A DNA stretch of 39,013 nucleotides from Hydrogenophaga sp. (GTDB lineage Bacteria; Pseudomonadota; Gammaproteobacteria; Burkholderiales; Burkholderiaceae_C), in assembly GCF_028698005.1 (NCBI RefSeq), contig NZ_JAQVEJ010000010.1:1-39013 (forward strand). The letters run 5' to 3'. The notes below the pieces were generated by a model. That model saw nothing but the letters and a program-made list of their open reading frames with translations. It made no database searches and was not told the origin of the DNA. Below, one piece after another: positions 1 through 8,351 of this stretch; positions within the stretch are counted from its first letter, which is position 1, and every line of letters begins with the position of its first letter. The translations under genes and the position numbers were made by a program.

Positions 1-1
1 C

Positions 2-91
2 TCACCCGACCTGATCGAGCTCGACGAGTACGAGCGCGGCCCGCAGCGGCCGGCCCAGTTGTTCATGGCGCGCGAGGGGTTCCGGTTCTGA
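2..91 (+). CDS. C-terminal end of an unidentified protein (5' partial)
   Basis: An open frame enters from the left edge and stops at a TGA at 89-91. The visible 29 residues end in the sequence FMAREGFRF. The stop lies 24 bp from the stop of the convergent kinase gene, a normal spacing for two converging genes, and codon use is GC-rich like the rest of the window. Too little is visible to name a family, and I do not recognise it. It could also be a chance open frame, since it is short. Confidence 0.45.
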   Translation, partial: SPDLIELDEYERGPQRPAQLFMAREGFRF

Positions 92-115
92 GCGGCGCCG
101 CCCCAAGGCAAGCGC

Positions 116-2749
116 TCAGCGCCGATGGATCGCCTGATGGAGTTTGAGTGCCAGATCGGCCTTCTTGTACGGTTTGGTCAGGAGCAGGTCGTCCGCAAAC
201 CGGTGATCGTGCAGGGTCATGGCGTCTTCCGTGTAGCCGGAGGCAAACAGCACCGGCAGTGTCGGCCGGATCTCCCGGGCCTGGGCGGCGAGTTCCGGGC
301 CGGTCATGCCGCCCGGCATGATCACGTCGGTGAACAACACCGCGATGTCCGGTTGCGACCGGATCAGCTCGAGCGCCTCTCGCCCGTCCGCGGCCGACAC
401 CACCTCGTAGCCGAGTTTCTTCAGCACCGTGGTCGCGTAGCTGCGCACCAGGTCATCGTCTTCGACGAGCAGCACCCGCTCGCCCTGGCCCATGGGGAGG
501 TCCGCCGTGTTCACGGATGGCGCCGGTACGGCGTCGGCCTCCGGTTCCCGGCGGGCGACGGGCAGGAGCATCTTGATGCTCGTGCCCCGGTTTTCCGCGC
601 TGTCGATCGCGATGTGGCCGGCCGACTGCTTGATGAAGCCATGCACCATGGCCAGGCCCAGCCCGGTGCCCTGCCCTTTGGGCTTGGTCGTGAAGAACGG
701 ATCGAACACCTTGGACAGCATGCGCGGCGAGATGCCCTTGCCGGTATCCGCCACCTCGATCTGGACGTAGGTGGCCGGCGTGCCGCTCCCCTGGTGCACC
801 GGCGGTGCATCGGGCGTGACGGTGGAGGTGGCAATCGTCAGGCACCCGCCCTCGGGCATCGCGTCACGGGCATTGATCGCGAGGTTCAGCAAGGCGCTTT
901 CGAGCTGCACCTCGTCCACCACGGCAGGCGGGACAGCGGGGTCCAGCGCCAGGGTGATCTCGATGTGCTCGCCCAGTGTCCTGTGGAGCAAACCGTGCAT
1001 GCCCTGCGCCAGGCGGTTGACGTCCACCGGGGCCGGTGAGAGTTCCTGCTTCCTGGCAAAGGCCAGCAAGCGGCGCACCATGATGGCACCTCTGTCCGCC
1101 GCGTCGCTGATCGATTGCAGCAGTGGCTTGTTGCCGCTGTCGTGTGTGCTGTCCAGCAGCAGCCCCGTATTGCCCCGGATCACCGTCAGCAGGTTGTTGA
1201 AGTCATGGGCGATGCCGCCCGTCAACTGCCCGATCGATTCGAGCTTCTGGGACTGGTTGAGCTGATCCCTGAGCACCCGTTGCTCGGTCATGTCCCGAAA
1301 GTAGACCGAGATGCCTTCGGCTGACGGGTAGGCGTTCACCTCGAAGTGCTTTTGCAGCGGCTCGTACCACTCCTCGAAACGGACCACTTCGGCGTGGCGC
1401 ATGCACCGCTCGTAGTTCTGCTGGAACGCGGTGCCAACCGCTTCCGGAAACGCCTCCCAGACGTTCTTGCCGATGAGGTCCTCCTTCTTGCGATCCAGCA
1501 GGACTTCTGCGTGCGAGTTCATCAGGGTGACGTGCCAGTTCCTGTCCATGGCAAAGATCGCGTCGGTCATGCTCTCCAGCACGGTCTCGTAGCGCCTTGC
1601 AGCCTGCTTGACGTCACGCTCCAGCCGGATGCGCGCATCGATGTCCATGGCAGTGCCGTACCACGAGTCTTCCGGGTCACCCTGAAGCTTCATCCGGGTC
1701 ACCCGGGCCAGGTGCCACCGGTACTGGCCATCCTTGCGGCGGATCCTGAACATGGACTCGAAGCGGACATCGCTACCGCTGGACGGAACCCAGCCGGTCG
1801 CGACATGGGTGACGTCATCGGGATGCACGATCGCGGTCCAGCCATCGCCCAGCAGCGCCTGCGCCGCGATGCCCGAGTAGTCGGCCAGGGAGCGGCTGGT
1901 ATAGGTGAGCTGGCGGCCCTGATCGGCCGTCCAGATGATCACCGGGAGGGTTTCCGCCAGGCTCTGCCAGCGTTGCAGACTCCTGGCCAGTTCGAGTTCG
2001 ATCTCCTTTTGCCGGCTGATGTCCTGGAACGTACCTTCGACGCCACGGACGCGTCCGCCGTCGTGGACGACGGCACGAGCGGTCACCCGGATCCATCGGC
2101 TGGCCCGGGAGCCGCTGGCGATCCGGAACTCATCCTCGAAGCCGGTCCGGGTGCGGGCACAGGCCTCCAACTGTTCCTTGAAGCGCTGCCGGTCCTGCTC
2201 GCTGTAGCAGGCCAGGACTTCTTCCAGCGCGTGGTCGTGCTCCACGGACAGGCCGTGCAGCCGGAAGACCTCGATGGAGCAGGTGGAGGCCCGGGTGCCG
2301 GTGCTGTATTGCCAGGCGCCCAGATGACCCACTTCCGAGGCCATGGCCAGCAGGCGCGACATGGTCTGCGCCGTGTTCCTGGTCATTTCGAGGCCGGCAC
2401 GCGTCTTGCCCAGCCAATAGGCGATGACCGTGGTGACGACCACGGCCAGCATCGAGATCAGCCGGTTTGAGACATACACCTTGGCCGCCACGCCCGGCGG
2501 CGGCGGTGGCGACCACATCCATCCCAGCAGCGTGAGCAGCACGGCCGTGGCCCCCAAGACCACGAGCGCCCTGGGGGGCGCGAATGTTGCGGCCAGCACG
2601 AGCACGGGCACGTAAAGAACCCCGTGGGCAAACCCCAGCGGGGTGAACAGGTCGCCCACAAACAGGCCGGCCATCAGCAGCCCGGAGACCACGGCCATGA
2701 TCAATCTGGCCTGCTTTTGAAGGGCATTCGGCGATGGAAATACCGGCAT
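116..2749 (-). CDS. Hybrid PAS sensor histidine kinase with C-terminal receiver domain
   Basis: This is a membrane-anchored hybrid sensor kinase of 877 residues from the ATG at 2749; the ORF track extends it by two codons to a TTG. Residues about 15-115 hold four to five hydrophobic segments of a membrane sensor region with a short Pro-run loop. Three PAS-like domains follow (roughly 135-250, 260-375 and 385-490), the second with a PAC-type YRWHLARV motif. The kinase core has the H-box GGIAHDFNNLL (His about 515), N-box NLAINARDAM, G1 DTGKGI, F-box DPFFTTKP and G2 GTGLGLAMV. The receiver has the acidic pocket VEDDD, phospho-acceptor Asp about 808 in FTDVIMPGG and the conserved Lys in LTKPY. 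The ligand is unknown. A receiver at the C-terminus normally hands phosphate to an Hpt protein, and one is encoded divergently next door. No DNA-binding response regulator is visible nearby. No strong ribosome binding site precedes the start, so the N-terminus is the least certain part. Confidence 0.9.
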   Translation of the reverse strand: MPVFPSPNALQKQARLIMAVVSGLLMAGLFVGDLFTPLGFAHGVLYVPVLVLAATFAPPRALVVLGATAVLLTLLGWMWSPPPPPGVAAKVYVSNRLISMLAVVVTTVIAYWLGKTRAGLEMTRNTAQTMSRLLAMASEVGHLGAWQYSTGTRASTCSIEVFRLHGLSVEHDHALEEVLACYSEQDRQRFKEQLEACARTRTGFEDEFRIASGSRASRWIRVTARAVVHDGGRVRGVEGTFQDISRQKEIELELARSLQRWQSLAETLPVIIWTADQGRQLTYTSRSLADYSGIAAQALLGDGWTAIVHPDDVTHVATGWVPSSGSDVRFESMFRIRRKDGQYRWHLARVTRMKLQGDPEDSWYGTAMDIDARIRLERDVKQAARRYETVLESMTDAIFAMDRNWHVTLMNSHAEVLLDRKKEDLIGKNVWEAFPEAVGTAFQQNYERCMRHAEVVRFEEWYEPLQKHFEVNAYPSAEGISVYFRDMTEQRVLRDQLNQSQKLESIGQLTGGIAHDFNNLLTVIRGNTGLLLDSTHDSGNKPLLQSISDAADRGAIMVRRLLAFARKQELSPAPVDVNRLAQGMHGLLHRTLGEHIEITLALDPAVPPAVVDEVQLESALLNLAINARDAMPEGGCLTIATSTVTPDAPPVHQGSGTPATYVQIEVADTGKGISPRMLSKVFDPFFTTKPKGQGTGLGLAMVHGFIKQSAGHIAIDSAENRGTSIKMLLPVARREPEADAVPAPSVNTADLPMGQGERVLLVEDDDLVRSYATTVLKKLGYEVVSAADGREALELIRSQPDIAVLFTDVIMPGGMTGPELAAQAREIRPTLPVLFASGYTEDAMTLHDHRFADDLLLTKPYKKADLALKLHQAIHRR

Positions 2750-3064
2750 GGGCAATGAAATGGTTGAAGATGGTCGGTGAATCCAACGCCATTAATTAGG
2801 TCATCGATCGCAAGAATCCCATAACAACAACGTATTCAGTTTCAAGACCGCCGGCCACGGTTCCGCCTAGCTTCAATTATTGCGCACCTGCGGCAGGAAT
2901 CGGCGCGGCGGCCACGGCCGCTCGGACAATGGGCCTGCGGGGTATATTTACAACCAGAAACACCGGCCGGCGACGCCTCCCCCTCCTGTGCGTGGCCCGC
3001 TGGCCCTCATGGCGGTGCCCCCCGGGCGCCGCATGAGCCATCCACTCCGGACCCGGCGCAATCC
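2750..3064. other. Divergent intergenic region between hybrid kinase and Hpt gene
   Basis: This gap of about 315 bp separates the two divergent signalling genes and must hold both promoters. It includes an AT-richer stretch around 2790-2850 and a TATATT hexamer at 2943-2948 that could be a -10 for the Hpt gene, but I found no convincing -35 at the right spacing. No RNA gene, no clear palindrome and no terminator were seen. Small ORFs listed here in the track have no matching ribosome binding sites or recognisable protein features. Confidence 0.4.
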
Positions 3065-3430
3065 ATGGCAATTTCCACCGACACCAGCATACATCCTGTC
3101 TACGATCCCGATGTCATTGCCCAATATGCCGAGGATGACGAGGATCTGGCGGCGGAGCTGCTGACCATATTCACGAATCAGCTCAACCGGGAAGCGGTAT
3201 CGATTGCCGAAGCCCTGCGCGACCGGGACTGGAACAAACTGATGAGCACGGCGCACCGGCTCAAATCGTCGGCGCGCACCGTGGGTGCCATGGCGTTGGC
3301 GGATTACTGTGCGCGCCTGGACAACCCCGGCAACGTACCGGCCGACGATATTGCCCTGGCGCTTGGCGGCCGCATTGCGGCCGGCATCTTCGAAACCGCG
3401 GAAAAAATCAGGGCGAACACCGGCCAGTGA
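3065..3430 (+). CDS. Orphan Hpt (histidine phosphotransfer) domain protein
   Basis: A 121-residue protein that is essentially one Hpt four-helix domain. The motif HRLKSSARTVGA (His64) matches the family signature HxLKGSS around the phosphorylated histidine, with Ser where Gly is commonest. There is no signal peptide or membrane segment, so it is cytoplasmic. Known Hpt proteins carry phosphate between a receiver of a hybrid kinase and a final response regulator. The divergent hybrid kinase supplies such a receiver, and the downstream PAS kinase gene lies 112 bp further on the same strand. The final output regulator is not in the window. The role in this relay is inferred from position; the domain call is firm. 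Confidence 0.88.
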   Translation: MAISTDTSIHPVYDPDVIAQYAEDDEDLAAELLTIFTNQLNREAVSIAEALRDRDWNKLMSTAHRLKSSARTVGAMALADYCARLDNPGNVPADDIALALGGRIAAGIFETAEKIRANTGQ

Positions 3431-3542
3431 CCTGCTGGCGTGCCGCCCATGAAGGCCACGGCACACGGCACCCCTGAAAACCTGCGAACATCCGTCATCA
3501 AAGAACCACGCGACGCCACCTCACCAGCTGCACAGAGGCTTC

Positions 3543-5537
3543 ATGAATCCATCAGACACCCTGGTCCCGGAAACGCCGGCGGACAAGCTCGCCAGGTATT
3601 CAGCCTGCGGCATCATCGAACTCGATGCCTCTTTGCGCGTCGTTGCCATCAATGCACCCTTGCTCGACTGGCTGAATATCGAAGCCAAAGACTGCGTGGG
3701 GCCCGATGGTGCCGGCGTTTCGTTTGTGGAGCTGGCCAGGATCAACGATGAAGAATGCGTGCAGCGCCTGCGGAAGTTTGTCGCCAGCGCGTTGGCCGGG
3801 ATACCGCCTGCTGCGTTGCACATCCGGCTCTGGGGGAAGGGGCGTTCGTTCATCACCGCCAGGCTGCTGGCCGGCGAAGTGGACTTGCAGGCGCCGGTGC
3901 CAACCGTCAACGTGTCCATCATCGATGCCACGGAGGAAATGGACACCATCCGGGAACTGAAGGCAAAGATCGCGTTTTTGCAGGGCACGGTTGACCGCTC
4001 ACCGTCCGCGCTGGCGTATTTTGACGCCGACCTGGTCTGCCGGTTTTCCAACCGGGCTCACTCGGCCCGGTATGGCCGCGTGCCGGCGGGTGTCGTCGGG
4101 CTGCACCTCGAGGACATCCTGTCCCCGGCACTGCTCAAAGATCTGCTGCCCAGAATCGCCCGGGTTCTGAGCGGTGAATCGCTGTCGTTTGAGGCCGAGC
4201 GCCAGGGCGACAACGGTGAACACAAGTTCTTTTCCGTGCGGCTGACGCCGGATTTTGACGGTGCCCATGTCGTGGGGTTCTTCGCCGAGCACAACGACAT
4301 CACCGACCGGAAGATGACCGAGGATCTGGTCTTCGTCGCCAACCAGGAGCTGGAGGAACAGTACCAGCGCAAGGCGCTGGAATGCCGGCAGCAGGCGGAA
4401 CAACTCGCGCACCTGGCGCTCGAGGCCCGTGACCGGGCCCAGTTCGTTGTCGACGCCGATGGCACCATCGTGGCCTGGCCTCCCGGTGCCGCCCGCCTTT
4501 TTGATCGCAGCGAAGCCGCCTGCCTGGGCCGGAACATCGAAGAGTTGTTCGTCAGCGAGCGGTCAACCCCTTTGAACGGCGACCTCATTCGCCGCCTGCC
4601 GCAAGAGGACAGCGAGACCGTGGCCCGTGTCAGCGCCTGGGGCCTCAGGTCGGGCGATCGCCGTTTCTGGGCCGATTGCAGTTTCGCCCCGCTGTCCTGC
4701 GGCGCCGATGAACGCCGGCTTTTCTCCTGCGTGGTGCACGACCTGACCGAGTCCGGGCTGCTGGAGGGCATGTTGCGCTCGCAGGGCCGCTCGCTACAGG
4801 ACGAGGTGCAAAAGCAGGCGGCACTCCTGTCCCGGATCAACGAGGATTTCGACAACTTCTCCTATCTCGTCGGGCATGATTTCCGCGCGCCGTTGCGGCA
4901 TATCAAGGGCTACGTCCAATTGCTCAAGGAGTCGGAGGTCGTGGCCGCGTCAAGCCCGGATCTCCGGTACGTGGATGACATCGATCGTCTGGCCTCCAAA
5001 ATGGGCGGCATGGTCGATGCGCTGCTGGAATACACCCGGCTGGGCAGCGAGACACCCGCCTTTGCCAAGGTGGATGTCGGACAACTGATCAAGGCCACCG
5101 TCGGTCAGTTCAAGGCGCAGCACAGCAACCGGCTGATCCACTGGGAGGTCGAGCCGGAGATGCCGCAGGTCAGAGGTGATCCTGCCCTCCTGGGCGAAAT
5201 GTTCTCGCGTCTGGTCGATAACGCGGTGAAGTTCACCGCCAAAACGGCGGGTGCAACCATCCAGGTCGGCGTGCGCGAAGGCTCTCCCGGGCGGTGCGTG
5301 ATCTTCATCAAGGACAATGGCGCGGGCTTTGACGCCGCGCAGGCCCCCAATCTGTACCTGCTGTTCCAGCGCCAACACCACACCATGGATTTCCCGGGTC
5401 TGGGCACAGGGCTGGCGATCTCGCAGCGCATCGCACAAAAGCATGGCGGCACCATCGAGTGCGTGGCCAAGCGCGATGAGGGCTGCACCGTGTACCTTGA
5501 AATTCCCCTGTGGACGCAGCAGACCGCGGCGGCTTGA
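3543..5537 (+). CDS. Soluble multi-PAS histidine kinase with phytochrome-type kinase core
   Basis: A 664-residue kinase without signal peptide or membrane segments. The ATG at 3543 follows an AGAGG ribosome binding site. Residues about 15-135, 150-270 and 315-425 look like PAS domains, the second ending in the typical DITDRK PAC motif. A coiled linker rich in Glu/Gln (about 275-315) lies between the second and third. The kinase has H-box YLVGHDFRAPLRHI (His445), N-box RLVDNAVKFT, G1 DNGAGFD and the block LYLLFQRQHH...GTGLAISQRIAQKHGG. That last block is the form seen in bacteriophytochrome and related light-sensor kinases, not in EnvZ-type kinases. No GAF/PHY photosensory module is present, so light sensing by bilin is not indicated. 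There is no receiver; its partner could be the Hpt route or an unlinked regulator. It reads in the same direction as the Hpt gene and may share its transcript. Confidence 0.88.
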   Translation: MNPSDTLVPETPADKLARYSACGIIELDASLRVVAINAPLLDWLNIEAKDCVGPDGAGVSFVELARINDEECVQRLRKFVASALAGIPPAALHIRLWGKGRSFITARLLAGEVDLQAPVPTVNVSIIDATEEMDTIRELKAKIAFLQGTVDRSPSALAYFDADLVCRFSNRAHSARYGRVPAGVVGLHLEDILSPALLKDLLPRIARVLSGESLSFEAERQGDNGEHKFFSVRLTPDFDGAHVVGFFAEHNDITDRKMTEDLVFVANQELEEQYQRKALECRQQAEQLAHLALEARDRAQFVVDADGTIVAWPPGAARLFDRSEAACLGRNIEELFVSERSTPLNGDLIRRLPQEDSETVARVSAWGLRSGDRRFWADCSFAPLSCGADERRLFSCVVHDLTESGLLEGMLRSQGRSLQDEVQKQAALLSRINEDFDNFSYLVGHDFRAPLRHIKGYVQLLKESEVVAASSPDLRYVDDIDRLASKMGGMVDALLEYTRLGSETPAFAKVDVGQLIKATVGQFKAQHSNRLIHWEVEPEMPQVRGDPALLGEMFSRLVDNAVKFTAKTAGATIQVGVREGSPGRCVIFIKDNGAGFDAAQAPNLYLLFQRQHHTMDFPGLGTGLAISQRIAQKHGGTIECVAKRDEGCTVYLEIPLWTQQTAAA

Positions 5538-5565
5538 GCGCGGGCCGCGGCGACGCGCGCCTGCG

Positions 5566-6366
5566 TCAGCGGCGGCCGCCGCCAGCCTGCGCCAGCCGGT
5601 TCATGACCCAACTGGCCGCACACAGGCCGAAGGTGGCGGTCACCGTCACGGCCGAGCCATAGCCGTGGCAATTGAGGCTGTGGTCACCACCGCCTTCGAC
5701 CACGCAGGAGGCATCGGCGGGTACCACCGCTTCGCGGCTGAAGACGCAACCCACGCCGATGCGGCCTGACCGGGCCGCACCGTGGTGGCGGCGCAGGCGG
5801 TAGCGCAACTGGGCGAGCAAGGGATCGTGTGTGACCTCGGCCAGATCCGCCAGGTCCACCGCATGCGCCAGGCGTTTGCCACCGGCCGCACCCACCGTGA
5901 TGAAGGGCACGCCCGAGCGCATGGCCCAATGTGCCATGGCCGTCTTGGCCCTGATCTGGTCGCACGCGTCCACCAGCGCGGACGGCAGGGCCGCACCGTC
6001 GCCCAGCAGGGCCGGCCAGTTGTCGGGCGTCACGAAATCGTCGATGACGCGCACCTGGCAATCGTGGTTGATCTGGGCGATCCGGGCGCGCATCGCCTCC
6101 ACCTTGGCCGCACCCAGCGTGCTGTCGAGCGCATGAATCTGCCGATTGATGTTGGACTCGGCAATGTGGTCCATGTCGATCAGGGTCAGGTGCCCCACCC
6201 CGCTGCGCGCCAGCGCCTCCACGGTCCACGAGCCCACGCCCCCGATACCGGCGACCACCACGTGAGCATCGAAGATGCGCTGTGCCGGCTCGATCCCGTA
6301 CAGGCGCTGCAGGCCACCGAACCGGCGCGCGGGATCGGCGCTGGCCGCCGCGCTCAGGGCAACCAT
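5566..6366 (-). CDS. tcdA: tRNA threonylcarbamoyladenosine dehydratase (TcdA/CsdL, ThiF/E1-like)
   Basis: TcdA uses ATP to dehydrate t6A37 in tRNA to the cyclic form ct6A. The protein shows the E1-like Rossmann nucleotide loop VVAGIGGVGSWTVEALARSG, then LIDMDHIAESNINRQIHA, the ThiF-family adenylation motif with the conserved D..N.NRQ, and a VDACDQIRAKTAM stretch. From the ATG at 6366 it has 266 residues, the usual length. The track's start at 6441 adds 25 residues that lie inside the upstream gene and do not fit the family. The ATG sits 1 bp after the stop of the upstream YeeE/YedE gene, so the two are probably translated together. In E. coli the enzyme works with the cysteine desulfurase CsdA and CsdE, which makes the sulfur-transport neighbour notable. 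Confidence 0.92.
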   Translation of the reverse strand: MVALSAAASADPARRFGGLQRLYGIEPAQRIFDAHVVVAGIGGVGSWTVEALARSGVGHLTLIDMDHIAESNINRQIHALDSTLGAAKVEAMRARIAQINHDCQVRVIDDFVTPDNWPALLGDGAALPSALVDACDQIRAKTAMAHWAMRSGVPFITVGAAGGKRLAHAVDLADLAEVTHDPLLAQLRYRLRRHHGAARSGRIGVGCVFSREAVVPADASCVVEGGGDHSLNCHGYGSAVTVTATFGLCAASWVMNRLAQAGGGRR

Positions 6367-6367
6367 G

Positions 6368-7480
6368 TCAGGCACGCTCCAGCAGCCACATCTGGAAGCG
6401 GAAACCGCCAAGCGCCCCCAGCACGATACCCGCGACAGCAATCACGCTGGTCAGGCCCAGGGTTGACAGGCCGGACAGGCCCTGCCCCACCGTGCAGCCC
6501 ATGGCGGTGACACCGCCAATGCCCATGCAGGCGGCGCCGGCCAGGTGCAAGGCGGTATCCTGGGTGCCGCGAAAGCCCTCCCAGCGGAACTCGCGCGCCA
6601 GCATGGCCTGCACCCAGGCACCGGCCACGACGCCGAAGACCGACACCACGCCCAGGGTCAGGCGCTTGGACGTATCGCTGAAGTAGATCAGCCAGTCGAG
6701 CGTGTAGGCCATCGGCGCCGTGAATGTCATCGCCTCCATGCGGCTCGAGTTGGTGGCGAGATACACCGACTCCAGCGTTTCGGGGTGCTCAGGCACAAAG
6801 CCCAGTTTGCCACTGACCCACCACATCGCGGCAATCGTCGCGCCAATGCCGACGCCCGCCAGAAGACCATGACCGGTACGGAAGTCGGCACTGGCCAGGG
6901 CCCAGGCTATCAGGCCCAGCCCCACCACCAGCGCCATGACCAGCGATGCCGTCTCGGGGGACAGCCCGACCGACGCAGCCAGCGCCACGGGGATGGATGC
7001 GCCGGTTTCGACATCAAAGGCCACCTTGTCGACCGAGTTGACACGGGCCACCGCCATGAAACCGCGCATGGTCGCAAAGGCGGCCAAGCCCATCACGAAG
7101 AAAACCACCAGTGACTTGAGACTGCCGCCGCCGATGCGCACCAGCGTCTTGCTGCCGCAGCCCGAGGCCAGCACCATGCCGAAGCCGAACAGCGCCCCAC
7201 CCGTGAGCGCCGACAGCCAGATGATGCGCCCGGAGGCGTAGATGGTCATCGCCGGATCGATCCAGCCCGCCCAGGCCATGAGGTGAAAGCCGATCATGGC
7301 CACGCCGACCGCCATGCCCCACATGCGCATGCGCACCCACGAGCCCATGTTCACGACATCGCTGATGGCACCCATGGTGCAAAAGTGGGTGCGCTGGGCA
7401 ATGAAGCCAAATACGGCGGCCACCGCGAAGGCGGCCCAGAGCACGGTGTTTTGCAGGGAGTGCAGTTCGGCGATTTCCAT
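6368..7480 (-). CDS. YeeE/YedE family membrane protein, probable sulfur-compound (thiosulfate-type) transporter
   Basis: A very hydrophobic 370-residue inner-membrane protein with about nine to ten membrane segments, made of two halves of the YeeE/YedE fold. Conserved cysteine motifs are visible in the order HFCTMGA (about residue 34), LASGCGSKTLVRIGGGS (about 108) and TAMGCTVGQGLSG near residue 330. In the structurally known member TsuA, such cysteines line the path for thiosulfate. Whether this protein carries thiosulfate or another sulfur or selenium compound cannot be read from the sequence. No TusA-like partner gene adjoins it. The tcdA start follows its stop by 1 bp. The ATG at 7480 opens directly into a family-like N-terminus. 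Confidence 0.85.
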   Translation of the reverse strand: MEIAELHSLQNTVLWAAFAVAAVFGFIAQRTHFCTMGAISDVVNMGSWVRMRMWGMAVGVAMIGFHLMAWAGWIDPAMTIYASGRIIWLSALTGGALFGFGMVLASGCGSKTLVRIGGGSLKSLVVFFVMGLAAFATMRGFMAVARVNSVDKVAFDVETGASIPVALAASVGLSPETASLVMALVVGLGLIAWALASADFRTGHGLLAGVGIGATIAAMWWVSGKLGFVPEHPETLESVYLATNSSRMEAMTFTAPMAYTLDWLIYFSDTSKRLTLGVVSVFGVVAGAWVQAMLAREFRWEGFRGTQDTALHLAGAACMGIGGVTAMGCTVGQGLSGLSTLGLTSVIAVAGIVLGALGGFRFQMWLLERA

Positions 7481-7506
7481 GGGGCGTGATTGTAGAAGGT
7501 GAGCGC

Positions 7507-7524
7507 CACCGGCGTTCGCCGGTG
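7507..7524. terminator. Strong hairpin between cpoB and yeeE, possible terminator
   Basis: A perfect inverted repeat CACCGGC-GTTC-GCCGGTG (7-bp stem, tetraloop) lies in the 79 bp between the cpoB stop and the YeeE start. There is no U-run after it on either strand, so it is not a classic intrinsic terminator. It may end the tolB-pal-cpoB transcript weakly or only stabilise the 3' end. Confidence 0.3.
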
Positions 7525-7559
7525 GGTCGGCCTCCTCGACCGTCCCCGTCCAGCCTGGC

Positions 7560-8351
7560 TCAGCGCAGCTTCGCCAGCCGCTCCTTGGCGACCGCGGCCG
7601 CTTCCGATGCCGGATGGGCCTTGATCAGATCACTCAGCGTTTGCCGGGCCGCCTTCACCTCCTTGAGCTCCACCAGGCTGTTGGCCACGGCCAGCATGGC
7701 CTCGGGAACGCGCGGGTGCGACGGATGGTTGTTGATCAGCTGCCGGTGGGTGCCGACGGTCTCGCGGTATTTGCGGTTGGCGTATTGGGCGTTGCCCAGC
7801 CAGTAGAGCACCGAAGGCCGGAAACCACTGTCGGGGTACTGCCGCAAAAAGTTCTGAAAGGCGGTTTCCGCCTGCGGAAAGTCGGCTGCCCGCATGGCTT
7901 CCAGCGCCGATTCGTAATCGCGCTTTTCAGCGGGCAAGGCCTTGAAGGACTGCCCGTCGAAGGTCACCAGCGCCGGCTCCATCTCGCGCAGGCGCTCCTC
8001 CACGCCCTGCTGGGCATCCTTTTGCTGCCGTTGCAGCTCGGACACGTGGCGGGCCAACTCTTCATTCTGGCCCCGCAACTGGGCGACTTCCGCGCGCAAC
8101 TGCTCGATCTGGCTGGCCAGCTCGATCAGGCCACGCTGGTGTGCCGAACTCTCCCGGAGTTCCTTGAGCGCAAGGTCGGAGGTCGCCTTGTAGGCCTCGA
8201 AGCGCTGGCGCAGATCAATGATGGCCTTGCGGGCTTCGTCGTCGTTGAACAGCGCATGCGCCTGCAGCGGCCACCACGCCGCCGCCAGCAACGCCAGGGC
8301 TGCCCACCCTGATCGCCGCCCCGGATTCCGTGCAGTCCCGGCCATCATCAT
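7560..8351 (-). CDS. cpoB: Cell-division coordinator CpoB (YbgF), Tol-Pal system
   Basis: A periplasmic protein of 263 residues. The N-terminus carries a signal peptide (Arg-rich start, hydrophobic ALALLAAAWW, cleavage near QAHA). Residues about 45-130 form a coiled coil with many Gln/Glu/Leu heptads (LRAEVAQLRGQNEELARHVSEL), the trimerisation part in E. coli CpoB. The last 120 residues hold TPR repeats, including FLRQYPDSGFRPSVLYWLGNAQYANRKYRETV. CpoB links outer-membrane constriction by Tol-Pal to PBP1B activity. Its first ATG overlaps the pal stop (TGATG), so translation is probably coupled. Three successive ATG codons open the gene; which is used cannot be told. Confidence 0.9.
   Translation of the reverse strand: MMMAGTARNPGRRSGWAALALLAAAWWPLQAHALFNDDEARKAIIDLRQRFEAYKATSDLALKELRESSAHQRGLIELASQIEQLRAEVAQLRGQNEELARHVSELQRQQKDAQQGVEERLREMEPALVTFDGQSFKALPAEKRDYESALEAMRAADFPQAETAFQNFLRQYPDSGFRPSVLYWLGNAQYANRKYRETVGTHRQLINNHPSHPRVPEAMLAVANSLVELKEVKAARQTLSDLIKAHPASEAAAVAKERLAKLR

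Noticed and set aside
1346-2470. 374-residue plus-strand ORF opposite the hybrid kinase
   Set aside because: It is rich in His, Gly, Ala and Arg as expected of a GC-rich antisense shadow; the kinase frame on the other strand has full family motifs.
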